A stretch of DNA of 64,000 nucleotides from Zoogloeaceae bacterium (GTDB taxonomy: Bacteria > Pseudomonadota > Gammaproteobacteria > Burkholderiales > Rhodocyclaceae): positions 1 to 64,000 of the forward strand of contig JAIRPW010000022.1 of assembly GCA_031256795.1 (NCBI GenBank), given 5' to 3'. The notes beneath the pieces were generated by a model. That model saw only the letters and a list, made by a program, of their open reading frames with translations. It was not told the DNA's origin and ran no database searches. Positions 36,512 through 45,356 of this stretch are shown in pieces; the first letter of the stretch is position 1; every line of letters begins with the position of its first letter. The position numbers were made by a program, and so were the translations under genes.

Positions 36512-37257
36512 TGGAAGCGCGCGGTCTTACGCTGAACAAGCGTTTGCAATCGGTTGACGTGGCGTTAAGTCCCGGCGAAATGCTGGGGGTTATCGGGCCG
36601 AATGGTTCCGGGAAATCCAGCTTGCTGCAAAGTCTCGCGGGACTTTTGCCCGCGTCGGGGGAAGTTTTGCTGGACGGGCGGCCGTATGCCGCGTTTTCCG
36701 CCCTGGAGCGCGCGCGGCGGATCGGGTTTTTGCCGCAATTTTGCGAAAGCGTCTGGTCGTTGGCCGCGGAAGACATTGTCGCGCTGGGGCGGCTACCCTG
36801 GCGGGATCAGGAAACAGAAACCGGACGCGCGGCTATTGCCGAGGCCTTGCGGGAAACCGAAACATTGCCGTTTGCGCAAAAACGTGTAGATCAACTCTCC
36901 GGGGGGGAGAGGGCGCGCGTCTGGCTTGCGCGCGCGCTGGCGGGCTGTCCCTCTGTCATTTTGGCGGATGAGCCGATCGCCAGTCTTGACCTTTTTTATC
37001 AGGCGCGCGTCATGGGAACGCTGCGCCGTTTTGCGCAAGCGCCGCGCGGCGCTGTGGTTGCCCTGCATGATCTTGCTTTGGCCGCGCGGTATTGCGATCA
37101 AATCTGCCTTATGCGAGAAGGGTGCGTCGCCGCGCAGGGAAAACCGGCCGAAGTGCTGACAAAGGCGATGTTGTCGGAAGTATTTGGCGTTCCCATTCAT
37201 GTAGACCTCGCCTGTTCGCCTCCTGTGATTCTGCCTGTCTGGACAAAAACGATATGA
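36502..37257 (+). CDS. btuD: Cobalamin ABC transporter ATP-binding protein (BtuD)
   Basis: 251 residues; Walker A GPNGSGKSSL near residue 34-43, Q-loop FLPQF, signature LSGGERARVWLARAL, Walker B VILADEPIASLDL, and the switch His in VALHDLALAARY. Powers B12 import with BtuC. The ATG at 36502 gives the overlap with btuC; an ATG at 36511 (TGATG junction) is nearly as likely. Confidence 0.94.
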   Translation: MALMEARGLTLNKRLQSVDVALSPGEMLGVIGPNGSGKSSLLQSLAGLLPASGEVLLDGRPYAAFSALERARRIGFLPQFCESVWSLAAEDIVALGRLPWRDQETETGRAAIAEALRETETLPFAQKRVDQLSGGERARVWLARALAGCPSVILADEPIASLDLFYQARVMGTLRRFAQAPRGAVVALHDLALAARYCDQICLMREGCVAAQGKPAEVLTKAMLSEVFGVPIHVDLACSPPVILPVWTKTI

Positions 37258-37838
37258 AACCTGGAAAAAACCTCTCTGAGCTTTGCTACAGTTTTATCTA
37301 TGATGTTTCCTGGCTTACCGATTACGAAGTCGCCACGGACGAGCTTTCCGCGCAGATCGGCATGGCCTGTTCCGGCGCGGAAGCGGAAGAGGATCGTCTG
37401 CGCGATCTTCGCCCGGAAATTGTGCCGGATCTGGAACGTCTGCAAGCGCTGGCGCTTCATGCCAACGGATCTTTACGCGGGCGCGCTGCCATTGAAGAGG
37501 CGGACCTGGAGTGGCTGCATGAACGCTACGCGCGGCATTCTGCGGCAATAGAGGCCGCAGAACCGGAGCGGTTAAAAACTTTTGTTTTGCCGCGGGGGCG
37601 CGCGCCCGTTCCCGATTTACATGCCGCGCGTGCCAGCGCGAAAAAAGCCTTGCGCTGTCTTGTGCGTCTGGAAGCGGAAACGCCGGGCGTCGTAATTCCG
37701 CCAGAAATTCCCCGGTTTCTGAATTTGCTGTGTAATTTTGTTTTTGTGCTTGCCGTGCGCGTGAATCAGGCGCGCGGCGTTTGCGAGCCGACGTTTATCA
37801 GCAGGAGCTATCGTGTTGGGCGGACAGGGAAAAAATAA
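37254..37838 (+). CDS. Divergent cobalamin adenosyltransferase-like protein (PduO fold)
   Basis: 194 residues; ATGA overlap with btuD. Fold-level resemblance to PduO-type ATP:cob(I)alamin adenosyltransferases: YEVATDELSAQIGMA (like VDELNAxIG), then FVLPRGRAPVPDLHAARASA (like FILPGGSxxAAALHxAR) and RFLNLLCNFVFVLA near residues 155-170 (like RYLNRLSDFLFVLA). The N-terminal ATP-loop motif TRTGDxGxTxL is missing, and the Arg and Asp of the RLSD segment are replaced by Leu and Asn. It is therefore probably not an ordinary enzyme, or a strongly diverged one. Position at the end of the B12 operon fits a role in intracellular cobalamin handling. Confidence 0.65.
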   Translation: MKPGKNLSELCYSFIYDVSWLTDYEVATDELSAQIGMACSGAEAEEDRLRDLRPEIVPDLERLQALALHANGSLRGRAAIEEADLEWLHERYARHSAAIEAAEPERLKTFVLPRGRAPVPDLHAARASAKKALRCLVRLEAETPGVVIPPEIPRFLNLLCNFVFVLAVRVNQARGVCEPTFISRSYRVGRTGKK

Positions 37839-37928
37839 ATGGAGAATCGCGGGAAATTCATTTGAAAAACCGCCGCGCGAAGTCTATGATGGATTCCGTG
37901 GGGAATGACTAGCGGGAAAGGAGTCATC

Positions 37929-38612
37929 ATGTCTACCAACTCTTTGAATCTGGCGACGGCAGCCTACGCCGCGCCACTCGCGGCCAGTTTTGGCGGCGCG
38001 TCTCCTTTGAATTCCAATGGCGCGGCGCGCGCGCGGGATCCTGCGACGGCGGCGACGCAGGGCGTGGGTGCGCGTAACAATACGGCGGATATACAAAACG
38101 CTGCCGCGCCCGCTAGCGCGCGGGTTACGATTAGCGAGACAGGACAAGCCCGGTTACAGGCAGAGCAGGCGTCCATGACGTCCGCTCCCGTTGAGACGCC
38201 AAGAGGCGCGCCGGTTGGCGCGGTCAGTAATGCGCCGGACATGCGTAACGAGACGGCGGCGACTGCGTTTGCTCCGATTAATGCCGCGGGTACGGCAGAC
38301 GCGACGGCAAGTTTGGCGATTGGCGCGGATGCGGGGATGAGCAATGGCGTGACAAGGGGAGAAGCCAATGCTACGGGAGCGGTCGCTGCGCCGATTTCCG
38401 TAGCTGTACCTGCTGCCGCCGGAAATGCCGCGCAGAGTTCCGCGCCTGTAAACGCGGATTCTCCACAAGCGGTTCAGGCAGGACAGCGCGCGGAGGCGCG
38501 GGAGGTCGTCGCGCAGTCTGTGCAGAATGACGGCGCCGTTGCCCGCCAGGACGCCAGCCCCGTTACGGCGCGCAGCGGTCTTTCTACCTATCGCGGGATT
38601 TTTTCAGGTTGA
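37929..38612 (+). CDS. Uncharacterised low-complexity Ala-rich protein
   Basis: 227 residues, over 25% Ala, with many Asn, Thr, Ser, Pro and few hydrophobic or charged segments, so it is likely disordered. The only distinctive element is ASARVTISETGQARLQAE near residue 65-82, which resembles short phrases in anti-sigma FlgM-like and other flagellar/secreted small proteins. No signal peptide. An AAGGAG site 6 bp before the ATG at 37929 supports translation. Function unknown. A terminator follows. Confidence 0.7.
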   Translation: MSTNSLNLATAAYAAPLAASFGGASPLNSNGAARARDPATAATQGVGARNNTADIQNAAAPASARVTISETGQARLQAEQASMTSAPVETPRGAPVGAVSNAPDMRNETAATAFAPINAAGTADATASLAIGADAGMSNGVTRGEANATGAVAAPISVAVPAAAGNAAQSSAPVNADSPQAVQAGQRAEAREVVAQSVQNDGAVARQDASPVTARSGLSTYRGIFSG

Positions 38613-38641
38613 AGAAACTGCTGTTCCGGGAAAACTCAGGT

Positions 38642-38674
38642 AAAGGGGCGGATGGATATGTTCGCCCCTTTTTC
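38642..38674 (+). terminator. Terminator after the Ala-rich protein gene
   Basis: Stem AAAGGGGCG / CGCCCCTTT with a 12-base loop followed by TTTTTC on the plus strand. Confidence 0.85.
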
Positions 38675-38745
38675 GCATTGTATAAAAGAAAATCCAGTTT
38701 TGAAACGGACCTCTTTTCCAGTTTGTGAAGATTTAAGAATATTTT

Positions 38746-41142
38746 ATGCCGGATTATACAGAGATTCAAAAAGAGGAGACTTTGAAAGCGCGTGTCTTTC
38801 AGGATTATTTTGATAAGGCGATTTTTACTTACGCGCCTAATATTGGGAATATAGATTTTGTGGTTACGGACGCGCAGTTGGAGAAAAATGGTTTGTTTCA
38901 GGCGCATTATTTGTGGGCGGAAGCGAAAAAAGGCGCGGCAGACGAAATTTCTATGCTGACTCAACTTATTTTAACCTGTAAGAAAATTTATGACGCGGGC
39001 GTTGATTTGCCGCCGCCGTTTCTTGGTTGTTTTGACGCGGTAAAAATCGCGTTTGTTCCCTTTCATGACATTCTGCCCATTTTTGCGGAAAATGACATGA
39101 ACTGGAATGTGACGCCCGGCGATTATTTTTCTGAGCATTTTATAAAAGCGCGGGGGAAAGTCGCGGCGCTCATCGCAAAAAATATCATCGTTTTTCGCTT
39201 TGCCGCAGATGCTGATAAAATTAAAAAATTCATTGAAACAAATCTGCTTTCAGAACCGAATGAAATAAAAATACCAATTACAAAGAATAATTTCCCGAAT
39301 ATCTATAACCGCTGGCGCAAGGAAGTCAAACCATTCATAAATGTATCCGGCGAGCGCTGGCGGAAATATAAAAAAGAAGGCATTCTGGATTGTGACTTTT
39401 TTCGTGCCGACATGATGAGCAAGGAGGGCGGCAGCATTACGGATCGGCGCAATATCATTCTGGAAAATGATAAATACAAACTGCAAAAAGATATTGAGGG
39501 AGAACTTTTTCGCAGCGACATTGATTTTACAGATGGCGGCGTGGCCTACCGGCGTTTTTGGAATAAGTACGGGCGTCCGCCGGCGGAAGAATATCAACAG
39601 TATATCATTGATCGCCGGGATTTGCTTGTGCCGCAGAATATCCGCGAGGTCAAAGGGAGTTTTTTCACGCCGAAAATCTGGGTAAAAAAATCTCAAGAAT
39701 ATCTTGGAAAGATTTTTGGCGACAATTGGCAGGATGAGTATTATATTTGGGAGTGCGCCGCCGGAACGGGTAATCTTTTGGCGGGTCTGAAAAATAAATA
39801 TCGGGTATGGGCGTCTACTTTGGATCAGCCGGATGTGGATACAATGCACGCGCTGATTGACGGCGGGCTGAACCTGTTGCATGGCCATGTATTTCAATTC
39901 GATTTTTTGAATGATAACTTTGATAAATTGCCCCAAGGGCTGAAAGAAATTATTGACAACCCAGAAAAACGGGAAAAGCTGATTATTTATATCAATCCGC
40001 CTTATGCGGAGGCGGCGACGGCGGCAACTGTATATGGAACGGGAGAAAACAAAGCAAAAGTTTCTAATTTACTTTTGACGCACGAACGCTACGCGAACTA
40101 TTTGGGAAAAGCAGGCAGGGAACTTTTCGTGCAGTTTTTAACGCGCGTTTATTTTGAGATCGGCGGATGTAAAATCGCTGAATTTTCAAAACTGAAAACA
40201 TTACAATCCCCGAACTTCAGAAGTTTTCGCGCTGTTTTTCTGGCCAGACTTGAAAAGTGTTTTGTTGTCCCCGCATATACGTTTGATAATGTCAAGGGTA
40301 AGTTTCCGATAGGATTTAAAATATGGGATACAGAGAAGAAAGAAGAATTTAAGGAAACTGTGGCGGATGTATATGATGAAAATGGCGGATACATTGGAGA
40401 AAAGACATACTTATCTTGCGATGGCGTCAAGACAATCAATGATTGGCTCAAGAACTTTGTGAACACGGGGGCGGCATTGGCCGCCATGTGCTGCAAGGGA
40501 ACGGATTTTCAAAACGCAAAGTATGTCAACGTGAATCTTCCCGCTCGGTTGAAAGGAGTCGGAAACTCAAAAGGCGTCACAAATTTTACGATAACAGAGA
40601 AGAATTTTGCGTATGCCGCAATCTATTATTCTGCGCGTCATGTCCTTCCGTCCTCCTGGATGAATGACCGAGACCAATTTTTATACCCAAGGGATGGATG
40701 GGAAGCGGATATGGAGTTTCGTAATAACTGCCTTATATTTTTCTTGTTCAATGTAAATACACAGTCTGCATATGGCGTAAACCACTGGATTCCGTTTTCG
40801 GAAATGGAGGCAGGCGCGAAAGAAAAATTTACTTCAAATTTTATGAATAGGTATCTGAAAGGGAAAACTTTTAGCCCGGAAGCGCGGGCATTGCTGGAAA
40901 CCGGCCTGGCACTCTATCAATATTATCACGTGAAAATCAAAGAAAACAACAGCGCGTCCGTTAACGCATCGTTTTATGATATTAGAGAATTTTTTCAGGG
41001 CAGAAAGGAAAACGGCGCGATGAACGCGAATTCCGCAGACGAAACTTATAGCGCGCTTATGTCCAGGTTACGTGCCGCGCAAAAAATAGTAACGGCAAAG
41101 ATTGCGCCCAAAATCTATGAATACGGGTTTTTAAGAAAGTAG
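38746..41142 (+). CDS. Fused restriction-modification enzyme (type IIG-like N6 methyltransferase with N-terminal nuclease-like domain)
   Basis: 798 residues, AT-richer than its neighbours. The N-terminus has a PD-(D/E)xK-like pattern: D37 in GNIDFVVTD and E59/K61 in LWAEAKKG. The methyltransferase core has SAM motif I WECAAGTGNLLAGL (about 335-345) and catalytic motif IV YINPPYAEA (about 415-423), typical of N6-adenine methyltransferases of the gamma class. A further 350 residues would include the target-recognition part. One polypeptide with cutting and methylating modules is the type IIG/IIL plan. No specificity subunit or separate methylase is nearby. Both key motifs are intact, so it may be active. 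Recognition sequence unknown. Confidence 0.8.
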   Translation: MPDYTEIQKEETLKARVFQDYFDKAIFTYAPNIGNIDFVVTDAQLEKNGLFQAHYLWAEAKKGAADEISMLTQLILTCKKIYDAGVDLPPPFLGCFDAVKIAFVPFHDILPIFAENDMNWNVTPGDYFSEHFIKARGKVAALIAKNIIVFRFAADADKIKKFIETNLLSEPNEIKIPITKNNFPNIYNRWRKEVKPFINVSGERWRKYKKEGILDCDFFRADMMSKEGGSITDRRNIILENDKYKLQKDIEGELFRSDIDFTDGGVAYRRFWNKYGRPPAEEYQQYIIDRRDLLVPQNIREVKGSFFTPKIWVKKSQEYLGKIFGDNWQDEYYIWECAAGTGNLLAGLKNKYRVWASTLDQPDVDTMHALIDGGLNLLHGHVFQFDFLNDNFDKLPQGLKEIIDNPEKREKLIIYINPPYAEAATAATVYGTGENKAKVSNLLLTHERYANYLGKAGRELFVQFLTRVYFEIGGCKIAEFSKLKTLQSPNFRSFRAVFLARLEKCFVVPAYTFDNVKGKFPIGFKIWDTEKKEEFKETVADVYDENGGYIGEKTYLSCDGVKTINDWLKNFVNTGAALAAMCCKGTDFQNAKYVNVNLPARLKGVGNSKGVTNFTITEKNFAYAAIYYSARHVLPSSWMNDRDQFLYPRDGWEADMEFRNNCLIFFLFNVNTQSAYGVNHWIPFSEMEAGAKEKFTSNFMNRYLKGKTFSPEARALLETGLALYQYYHVKIKENNSASVNASFYDIREFFQGRKENGAMNANSADETYSALMSRLRAAQKIVTAKIAPKIYEYGFLRK

Positions 41143-41217
41143 ATCCCGCGTTTGTTTTAGAATTACGCGATAAAACGAGCGGGAAAACAACGGGAATTCT
41201 CTGTCAGGAGGGCGGCA

Positions 41218-41862
41218 ATGGGCATTTTTGAAACGTTACGGGCGGCGGCAGACCCTGAAAAAGCCGCGCCGATGCGCGCGTATATGCGCGGCCAGTTTCC
41301 TTTTCTTGGCATTCCCGCGCCGGAGCGAAGAAGAATAAGCCGCGGCTTTTTGAAAGCTCTCGACAGAGAGTCTATAGACTGGGCTTTCGTTTCTGAATGC
41401 TGGCGTCAGTCGGAGCGTGAGTTTCAATATTTGGCGAAAGATTATCTCGCGGAGCGGGCAGCGGTGTTGACGCCGCTTGCCATGGAACGCCTTCAGGAGT
41501 TGATCGTTACGAAACCGTGGTGGGACACTGTGGATGGGCTTGACGTGATTGCGGGCGCCATCGCGCTGCGCAACCCCGATGTCAACGACGTATTTCTTGC
41601 CTGGAGCGTTGATGACGACTTTTGGCTTCGCCGTGCGGCGATTGGCCACCAGCGCGCGAGACGCGCCAAAACGGATACGCGGCTGCTGGAGCGTATCCTC
41701 ATGAACAACTTTGGACAAACCGAATTTTTTATCAATAAAGCGATTGGCTGGGCGTTGCGCGAGTATGGCAAAACAAATCCCGACTGGGTGCGCGATTTCC
41801 TTGAGAGGCATAAAAGTAAAATGGCTTCGCTCAGCCTCAGGGAAGCGAGTAAATATATATGA
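41218..41862 (+). CDS. DNA alkylation repair protein, AlkD-like
   Basis: 214 residues built of HEAT-like helical repeats. Conserved segments are YMRGQFPFLGIPAPERR, the DNA-binding WWDTVDGLDVIAGAI-type (split: WWDTVDGL) and FWLRRAAIGHQ, and the C-terminal FFINKAIGWALREYGKTNP, all of the AlkD family. It would excise positively charged alkylated bases such as 3-methyladenine and 7-methylguanine. Strong site (AGGAGGG) 7 bp before the ATG. It immediately follows the restriction-modification gene, perhaps as part of the same inserted block, though its composition is closer to the host. Confidence 0.9.
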   Translation: MGIFETLRAAADPEKAAPMRAYMRGQFPFLGIPAPERRRISRGFLKALDRESIDWAFVSECWRQSEREFQYLAKDYLAERAAVLTPLAMERLQELIVTKPWWDTVDGLDVIAGAIALRNPDVNDVFLAWSVDDDFWLRRAAIGHQRARRAKTDTRLLERILMNNFGQTEFFINKAIGWALREYGKTNPDWVRDFLERHKSKMASLSLREASKYI

Positions 41863-41950
41863 CAAAATTTGGCTTGCCGCAGCGCCGCGCGTCAGCCTTG
41901 CGGCGCTGTGCTAACATGCGCCTCTTCTGTTTTCTGCTAGCGTTTTCCCC

Positions 41951-42823
41951 TTGACTTCGTTTCTTCCCGCGTCATTTGATTTGCATTGCCACTCTAACGT
42001 GTCGGATGGCATTTTGTCTCCGGACGCGCTTGTGGCGCGGGCGTCCGCGCGCGGCATTACGCGCCTTGCGCTTACGGACCACGATGACGTCAGCGGGCTG
42101 GAAAAGGCTGGGGAAGCGGCTTCTGCGGCGGGTATTCTTTTTGTGCGCGGCGTGGAAATTTCTACCGGCTGGGAAGACCATTCTATTCATGTGGTCGCGC
42201 TGGATATTGACGCGGAGCATCCTGCGTTATTGTCTGGCCTTGCGGCAATTCGCGCGGGGCGTCTTGAGCGCGCGGCGCGAATCGGGCGGGCGCTGGCGGA
42301 GTGCGGCATTCACGGCGCTTTGGAAGGCGCGCGCGCTTACGCGGGCAATGCCGCGCTGATTTCTCGCGCGCATTTTGCGCGTTATCTTGTGGAGCAAGGG
42401 TTGTTTCGCAGTCGACAGGAAGTGTTCGCGCACTATCTTGCGCCCGGAAAGCCGGGTTGCGTTCCGCATGTCTGGGCGGATATTACGGAGGCCATTGGCT
42501 GGATTCGCGCGGCGGGCGGCGTGGCGGTGCTGGCGCATCCGGGGCGCTATAAACTTTCCGGGGGCGAAATGCGGCGGTTGCTTGCGGTCTTTGCGGAAGC
42601 GGGCGGCAAGGCCATTGAGGTTTCTTCTGGAAGTCATACGCCGGAAATGGCGCGGCATTTCGCGTTTTTGGCGCGGAAATTCGGCTTTTACGCTTCGGGG
42701 GGATCGGACTTTCATGATCCGGGCGAGCGTTTGGAGCTGGGGTGCTTTCCGCCGATGCCGGAGGACATTCCGCCGGTCTGGCGGCTTTTTTCTTCCGCAG
42801 ATCGCAATGACACAACTCATTGA
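41951..42823 (+). CDS. rnm: PHP-domain 5'-3' exonuclease (RNase AM/YciV-like)
   Basis: 290 residues if TTG 41951 is the start. Contains FDLHCHSNVSDGILSPDAL (first PHP motif), LTDHDDVSGL, GVEIST, HVVALDID, VLAHPGRYKLS and the last motif GGSDFHDPGE. In E. coli the homologue is RNase AM (formerly TrpH/YciV), a 5'-3' exonuclease acting on 5'-monophosphate RNA and DNA ends, encoded beside yciO, as here. There is no strong start signal; no in-frame ATG exists upstream of the first motif. Confidence 0.9.
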   Translation: MTSFLPASFDLHCHSNVSDGILSPDALVARASARGITRLALTDHDDVSGLEKAGEAASAAGILFVRGVEISTGWEDHSIHVVALDIDAEHPALLSGLAAIRAGRLERAARIGRALAECGIHGALEGARAYAGNAALISRAHFARYLVEQGLFRSRQEVFAHYLAPGKPGCVPHVWADITEAIGWIRAAGGVAVLAHPGRYKLSGGEMRRLLAVFAEAGGKAIEVSSGSHTPEMARHFAFLARKFGFYASGGSDFHDPGERLELGCFPPMPEDIPPVWRLFSSADRNDTTH

Positions 42824-43424
42824 CGCCGCTCATGTTCCGCCGCGCGTTCTGGCGCAGGCCGCGCGGCTTTTGCGCGAGGGCGCGATCATCGCTTTTCCGA
42901 CGGACTCCTGCTACGCGCTGGGGTGCTGCCTGGGCGACAAGGCGGCGCTTGATCGGCTGCGCGCGCTGCGGGAATTGGATGAGCGTCACCATCTCACGCT
43001 GATGTGCCGCGATTTGTCCGATATTGCCAAATACGCGCGGGTGGACAATCGTCAATATCGTTTGCTGAAAGCGGTTACGCCGGGCAGCTATGTGTTCATT
43101 CTGGAGGGAACCAAGGAGCTTCCGCGTCGGGTGATGCATCCCAAGCGCAAGACGATTGGTTTGCGCGTTCCAGATCATCCGTTGACGCTGGCGCTGCTGT
43201 CCGCGCTGGAAGAGCCGCTTTTGACGACGACGCTTCTTTTGCCGGGAGATGACGCGCCGCTTTCCTGGGGCTGGGAGATTCAGGAGCGGCTTGAGGGACG
43301 GCTTGATTTGGTGCTGGAAGGCGGCTTTTGTGGTTTGGATCCGACGACGGTGATTGATCTGACCGACGCCGTGCCGATGTTGGTGCGCGCGGGCAAAGGG
43401 GCGCTTGCGCCTTTCGGGTTTTGA
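42807..43424 (+). CDS. yciO: YciO (Sua5/YciO/YrdC-family) protein
   Basis: 205 residues. KR-rich, ATP/RNA-binding YrdC fold: GAIIAFPTDSCYALGCCLGDK, then LTLMCRDLSDIAKYA and KRKTIGLRVPDHPLTLALL. It shares the fold of TsaC/Sua5, which make threonylcarbamoyl-AMP for t6A tRNA modification, but YciO is a distinct, incompletely characterised branch. The ATG at 42807 overlaps the PHP gene end by 17 bp, so coupling is likely. Confidence 0.93.
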   Translation: MTQLIDAAHVPPRVLAQAARLLREGAIIAFPTDSCYALGCCLGDKAALDRLRALRELDERHHLTLMCRDLSDIAKYARVDNRQYRLLKAVTPGSYVFILEGTKELPRRVMHPKRKTIGLRVPDHPLTLALLSALEEPLLTTTLLLPGDDAPLSWGWEIQERLEGRLDLVLEGGFCGLDPTTVIDLTDAVPMLVRAGKGALAPFGF

Positions 43425-43451
43425 TCCGCCGCGTATTCAGGGAAACACAAC

Positions 43452-44108
43452 ATGTGGGACGCCGGACTTCAAGAGCAATTTGCGCGGCTTGCCATTTCCG
43501 CGCTGCCGATTCTGTTCGCCATTACGGTGCATGAGGCGGCGCATGGTTTTGCGGCATTGTGCCTGGGGGATTCAACGGCCGCCCGCGCGGGACGCATCAC
43601 GCTAAATCCCCTGGCGCATATTGACGCTTTCGGCACGGTGGCGCTGCCTTTGCTGCTTTTTTTTCTGACAGGCGGAAAATTTCTTTTTGGGTATGCCAAG
43701 CCTGTCCCGGTCAATTTTCAGGCGCTGCGGCGTCCGAAACAGGACATACTCTGGGTAGCTGCGGCAGGGCCGCTGGTCAATTTTTTGATGGCGGCGCTAT
43801 GGTTTTTTTTGTGGAGCGCGCTGCCGAACCCGCCAGAGAGCGGCGTACAGGATGCTTTGCTGCATATGTGCGCAGCCGGGGTACAGATCAATCTTGTGCT
43901 GATGGCGCTGAATCTGTTTCCGCTGCTGCCTCTGGATGGCGGACGCATTCTGTTTAGTCTGCTGCCCGCGCGTCAGGCGTTTTCCTATGCGCGGACGGAG
44001 CCGTACGGTTTTATGATTCTCATCGTTTTGCTATGGAGCGGCGTATTGGAAATGATCCTGACGCCGTTTATAGACGGGTGCTTCGCGCTCTTTCAGTTTC
44101 TTTTTTAG
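43452..44108 (+). CDS. Site-2 protease family (M50) membrane metalloprotease
   Basis: 218 residues with about six transmembrane helices. Zinc motif HEAAH near residue 27-31 in helix one, and the downstream NLFPLLPLDGGRI containing the conserved NP-x-DG-type ligand near 155-167. This is a small site-2 protease (YwhC-like group) without PDZ domain; its natural substrate is unknown. It lies between yciO and trpS, a frequent betaproteobacterial order. Confidence 0.92.
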   Translation: MWDAGLQEQFARLAISALPILFAITVHEAAHGFAALCLGDSTAARAGRITLNPLAHIDAFGTVALPLLLFFLTGGKFLFGYAKPVPVNFQALRRPKQDILWVAAAGPLVNFLMAALWFFLWSALPNPPESGVQDALLHMCAAGVQINLVLMALNLFPLLPLDGGRILFSLLPARQAFSYARTEPYGFMILIVLLWSGVLEMILTPFIDGCFALFQFLF

Positions 44109-44124
44109 TCTGGAAACCAGAATC

Positions 44125-45330
44125 ATGTATACAGAGCATGTACTTTCCGGGATGCGCCCTACAGGCGCTTTGCATCTGGGACATTATCACGGAGTGCTAA
44201 CCAACTGGGTCAAACTTCAGCATGAATACTCCTGCCTCTTTTTTGTGGCGGACTGGCACGCGTTGACTACGCAATACGATGATCCTTCGCGGATCAGCCA
44301 GAATATTCTGGAAATGGTAGTGGATTGGCTGGCGGCGGGAGTAGACCCGCGTCAGTCGGCGATTTTTGTGCAGTCGCGGATTCCTGAACACGCGGAACTG
44401 CATTTGCTGCTTTCCATGATGACGCCTTTGCCTTGGCTGGAGCGGGTGCCAACCTATAAGGATCAACAGGAGAAGCTTTCCAGCAAGGATTTGTCGACGT
44501 ATGGTTTTTTGGGCTATCCCTTGTTACAGGCGGCGGATATTCTGATTTACCGGGCGAACAGGGTTCCGGTAGGAGAGGATCAGGTCCCGCACATTGAATT
44601 TGCGCGGGAGATTGCGCGCCGCTTCAATCATCTTTATGGACGCGAGCCTGGTTTTGAGGAGAAAGCCTGGGAAGCGGTCAAGAAATTGGGCGGGAAAAAG
44701 GCTCGGCAATACGAAGAGTTACGCGCGCGTTATCAACAAGAAGGCGATAAATCCGCGATTGGGCAGGCGCACGCGCTGCTGGACGATGTTCAGCATCTTT
44801 CCGCTGCGGACAGGGAGCGGCTTTTCGGTCATCTGGAGGGTTCTGGAAAGGTGATTTTGGTAGAGCCGCAGGCAATGCTGACGGCGGCTTCGCGTATGCC
44901 GGGGCTGGACGGGCAGAAAATGAGCAAATCCTATGCCAATACGATTGCGCTTCGGGAAGCTCCGGAGTCCGTCACGAAAAAAATCCGCGCGATGCCGACC
45001 GACCCGGCACGGGTGCGCCGCTCCGATCCGGGCGAGCCGCAGAAATGTCCAGTTTGGCAGTTGCACCAGACTTATTCCGAAGAATCCTGTCGCGCCTGGG
45101 TGCAGGAAGGTTGCCGGAAGGCGAGTTTTGGCTGCCTGGATTGCAAGCAGCCGGTGATTGACTCTGTTTTGAAGGAATTGGCGCCGATTCAGGAGCGCGC
45201 GCGGTATTACCAGGAAGACGCCGCGCTTGCCAGAAATATTCTCGCGGACGGCTGCGAAAAGGCGCGGGAGATTGCGCGCGAGACCATGCGCGATGTGCGC
45301 GAGGCAATGGGGGTCGACGGCGCGTTTTGA
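44125..45330 (+). CDS. trpS: Tryptophanyl-tRNA synthetase
   Basis: 401 residues; class I synthetase with the HIGH-like HLGHYHGVL at about 18-26 (following SGMRPTGAL) and the KMSKS loop at about 270. It has a middle insert (about 165-235) rich in KKARQYEELRARY that makes it longer than the 334-residue E. coli enzyme; this longer form is typical of betaproteobacteria. Charges tRNA-Trp. Confidence 0.97.
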   Translation: MYTEHVLSGMRPTGALHLGHYHGVLTNWVKLQHEYSCLFFVADWHALTTQYDDPSRISQNILEMVVDWLAAGVDPRQSAIFVQSRIPEHAELHLLLSMMTPLPWLERVPTYKDQQEKLSSKDLSTYGFLGYPLLQAADILIYRANRVPVGEDQVPHIEFAREIARRFNHLYGREPGFEEKAWEAVKKLGGKKARQYEELRARYQQEGDKSAIGQAHALLDDVQHLSAADRERLFGHLEGSGKVILVEPQAMLTAASRMPGLDGQKMSKSYANTIALREAPESVTKKIRAMPTDPARVRRSDPGEPQKCPVWQLHQTYSEESCRAWVQEGCRKASFGCLDCKQPVIDSVLKELAPIQERARYYQEDAALARNILADGCEKAREIARETMRDVREAMGVDGAF

Positions 45331-45356
45331 AGAAAATTTCCGGACGCCGCGCGGAT

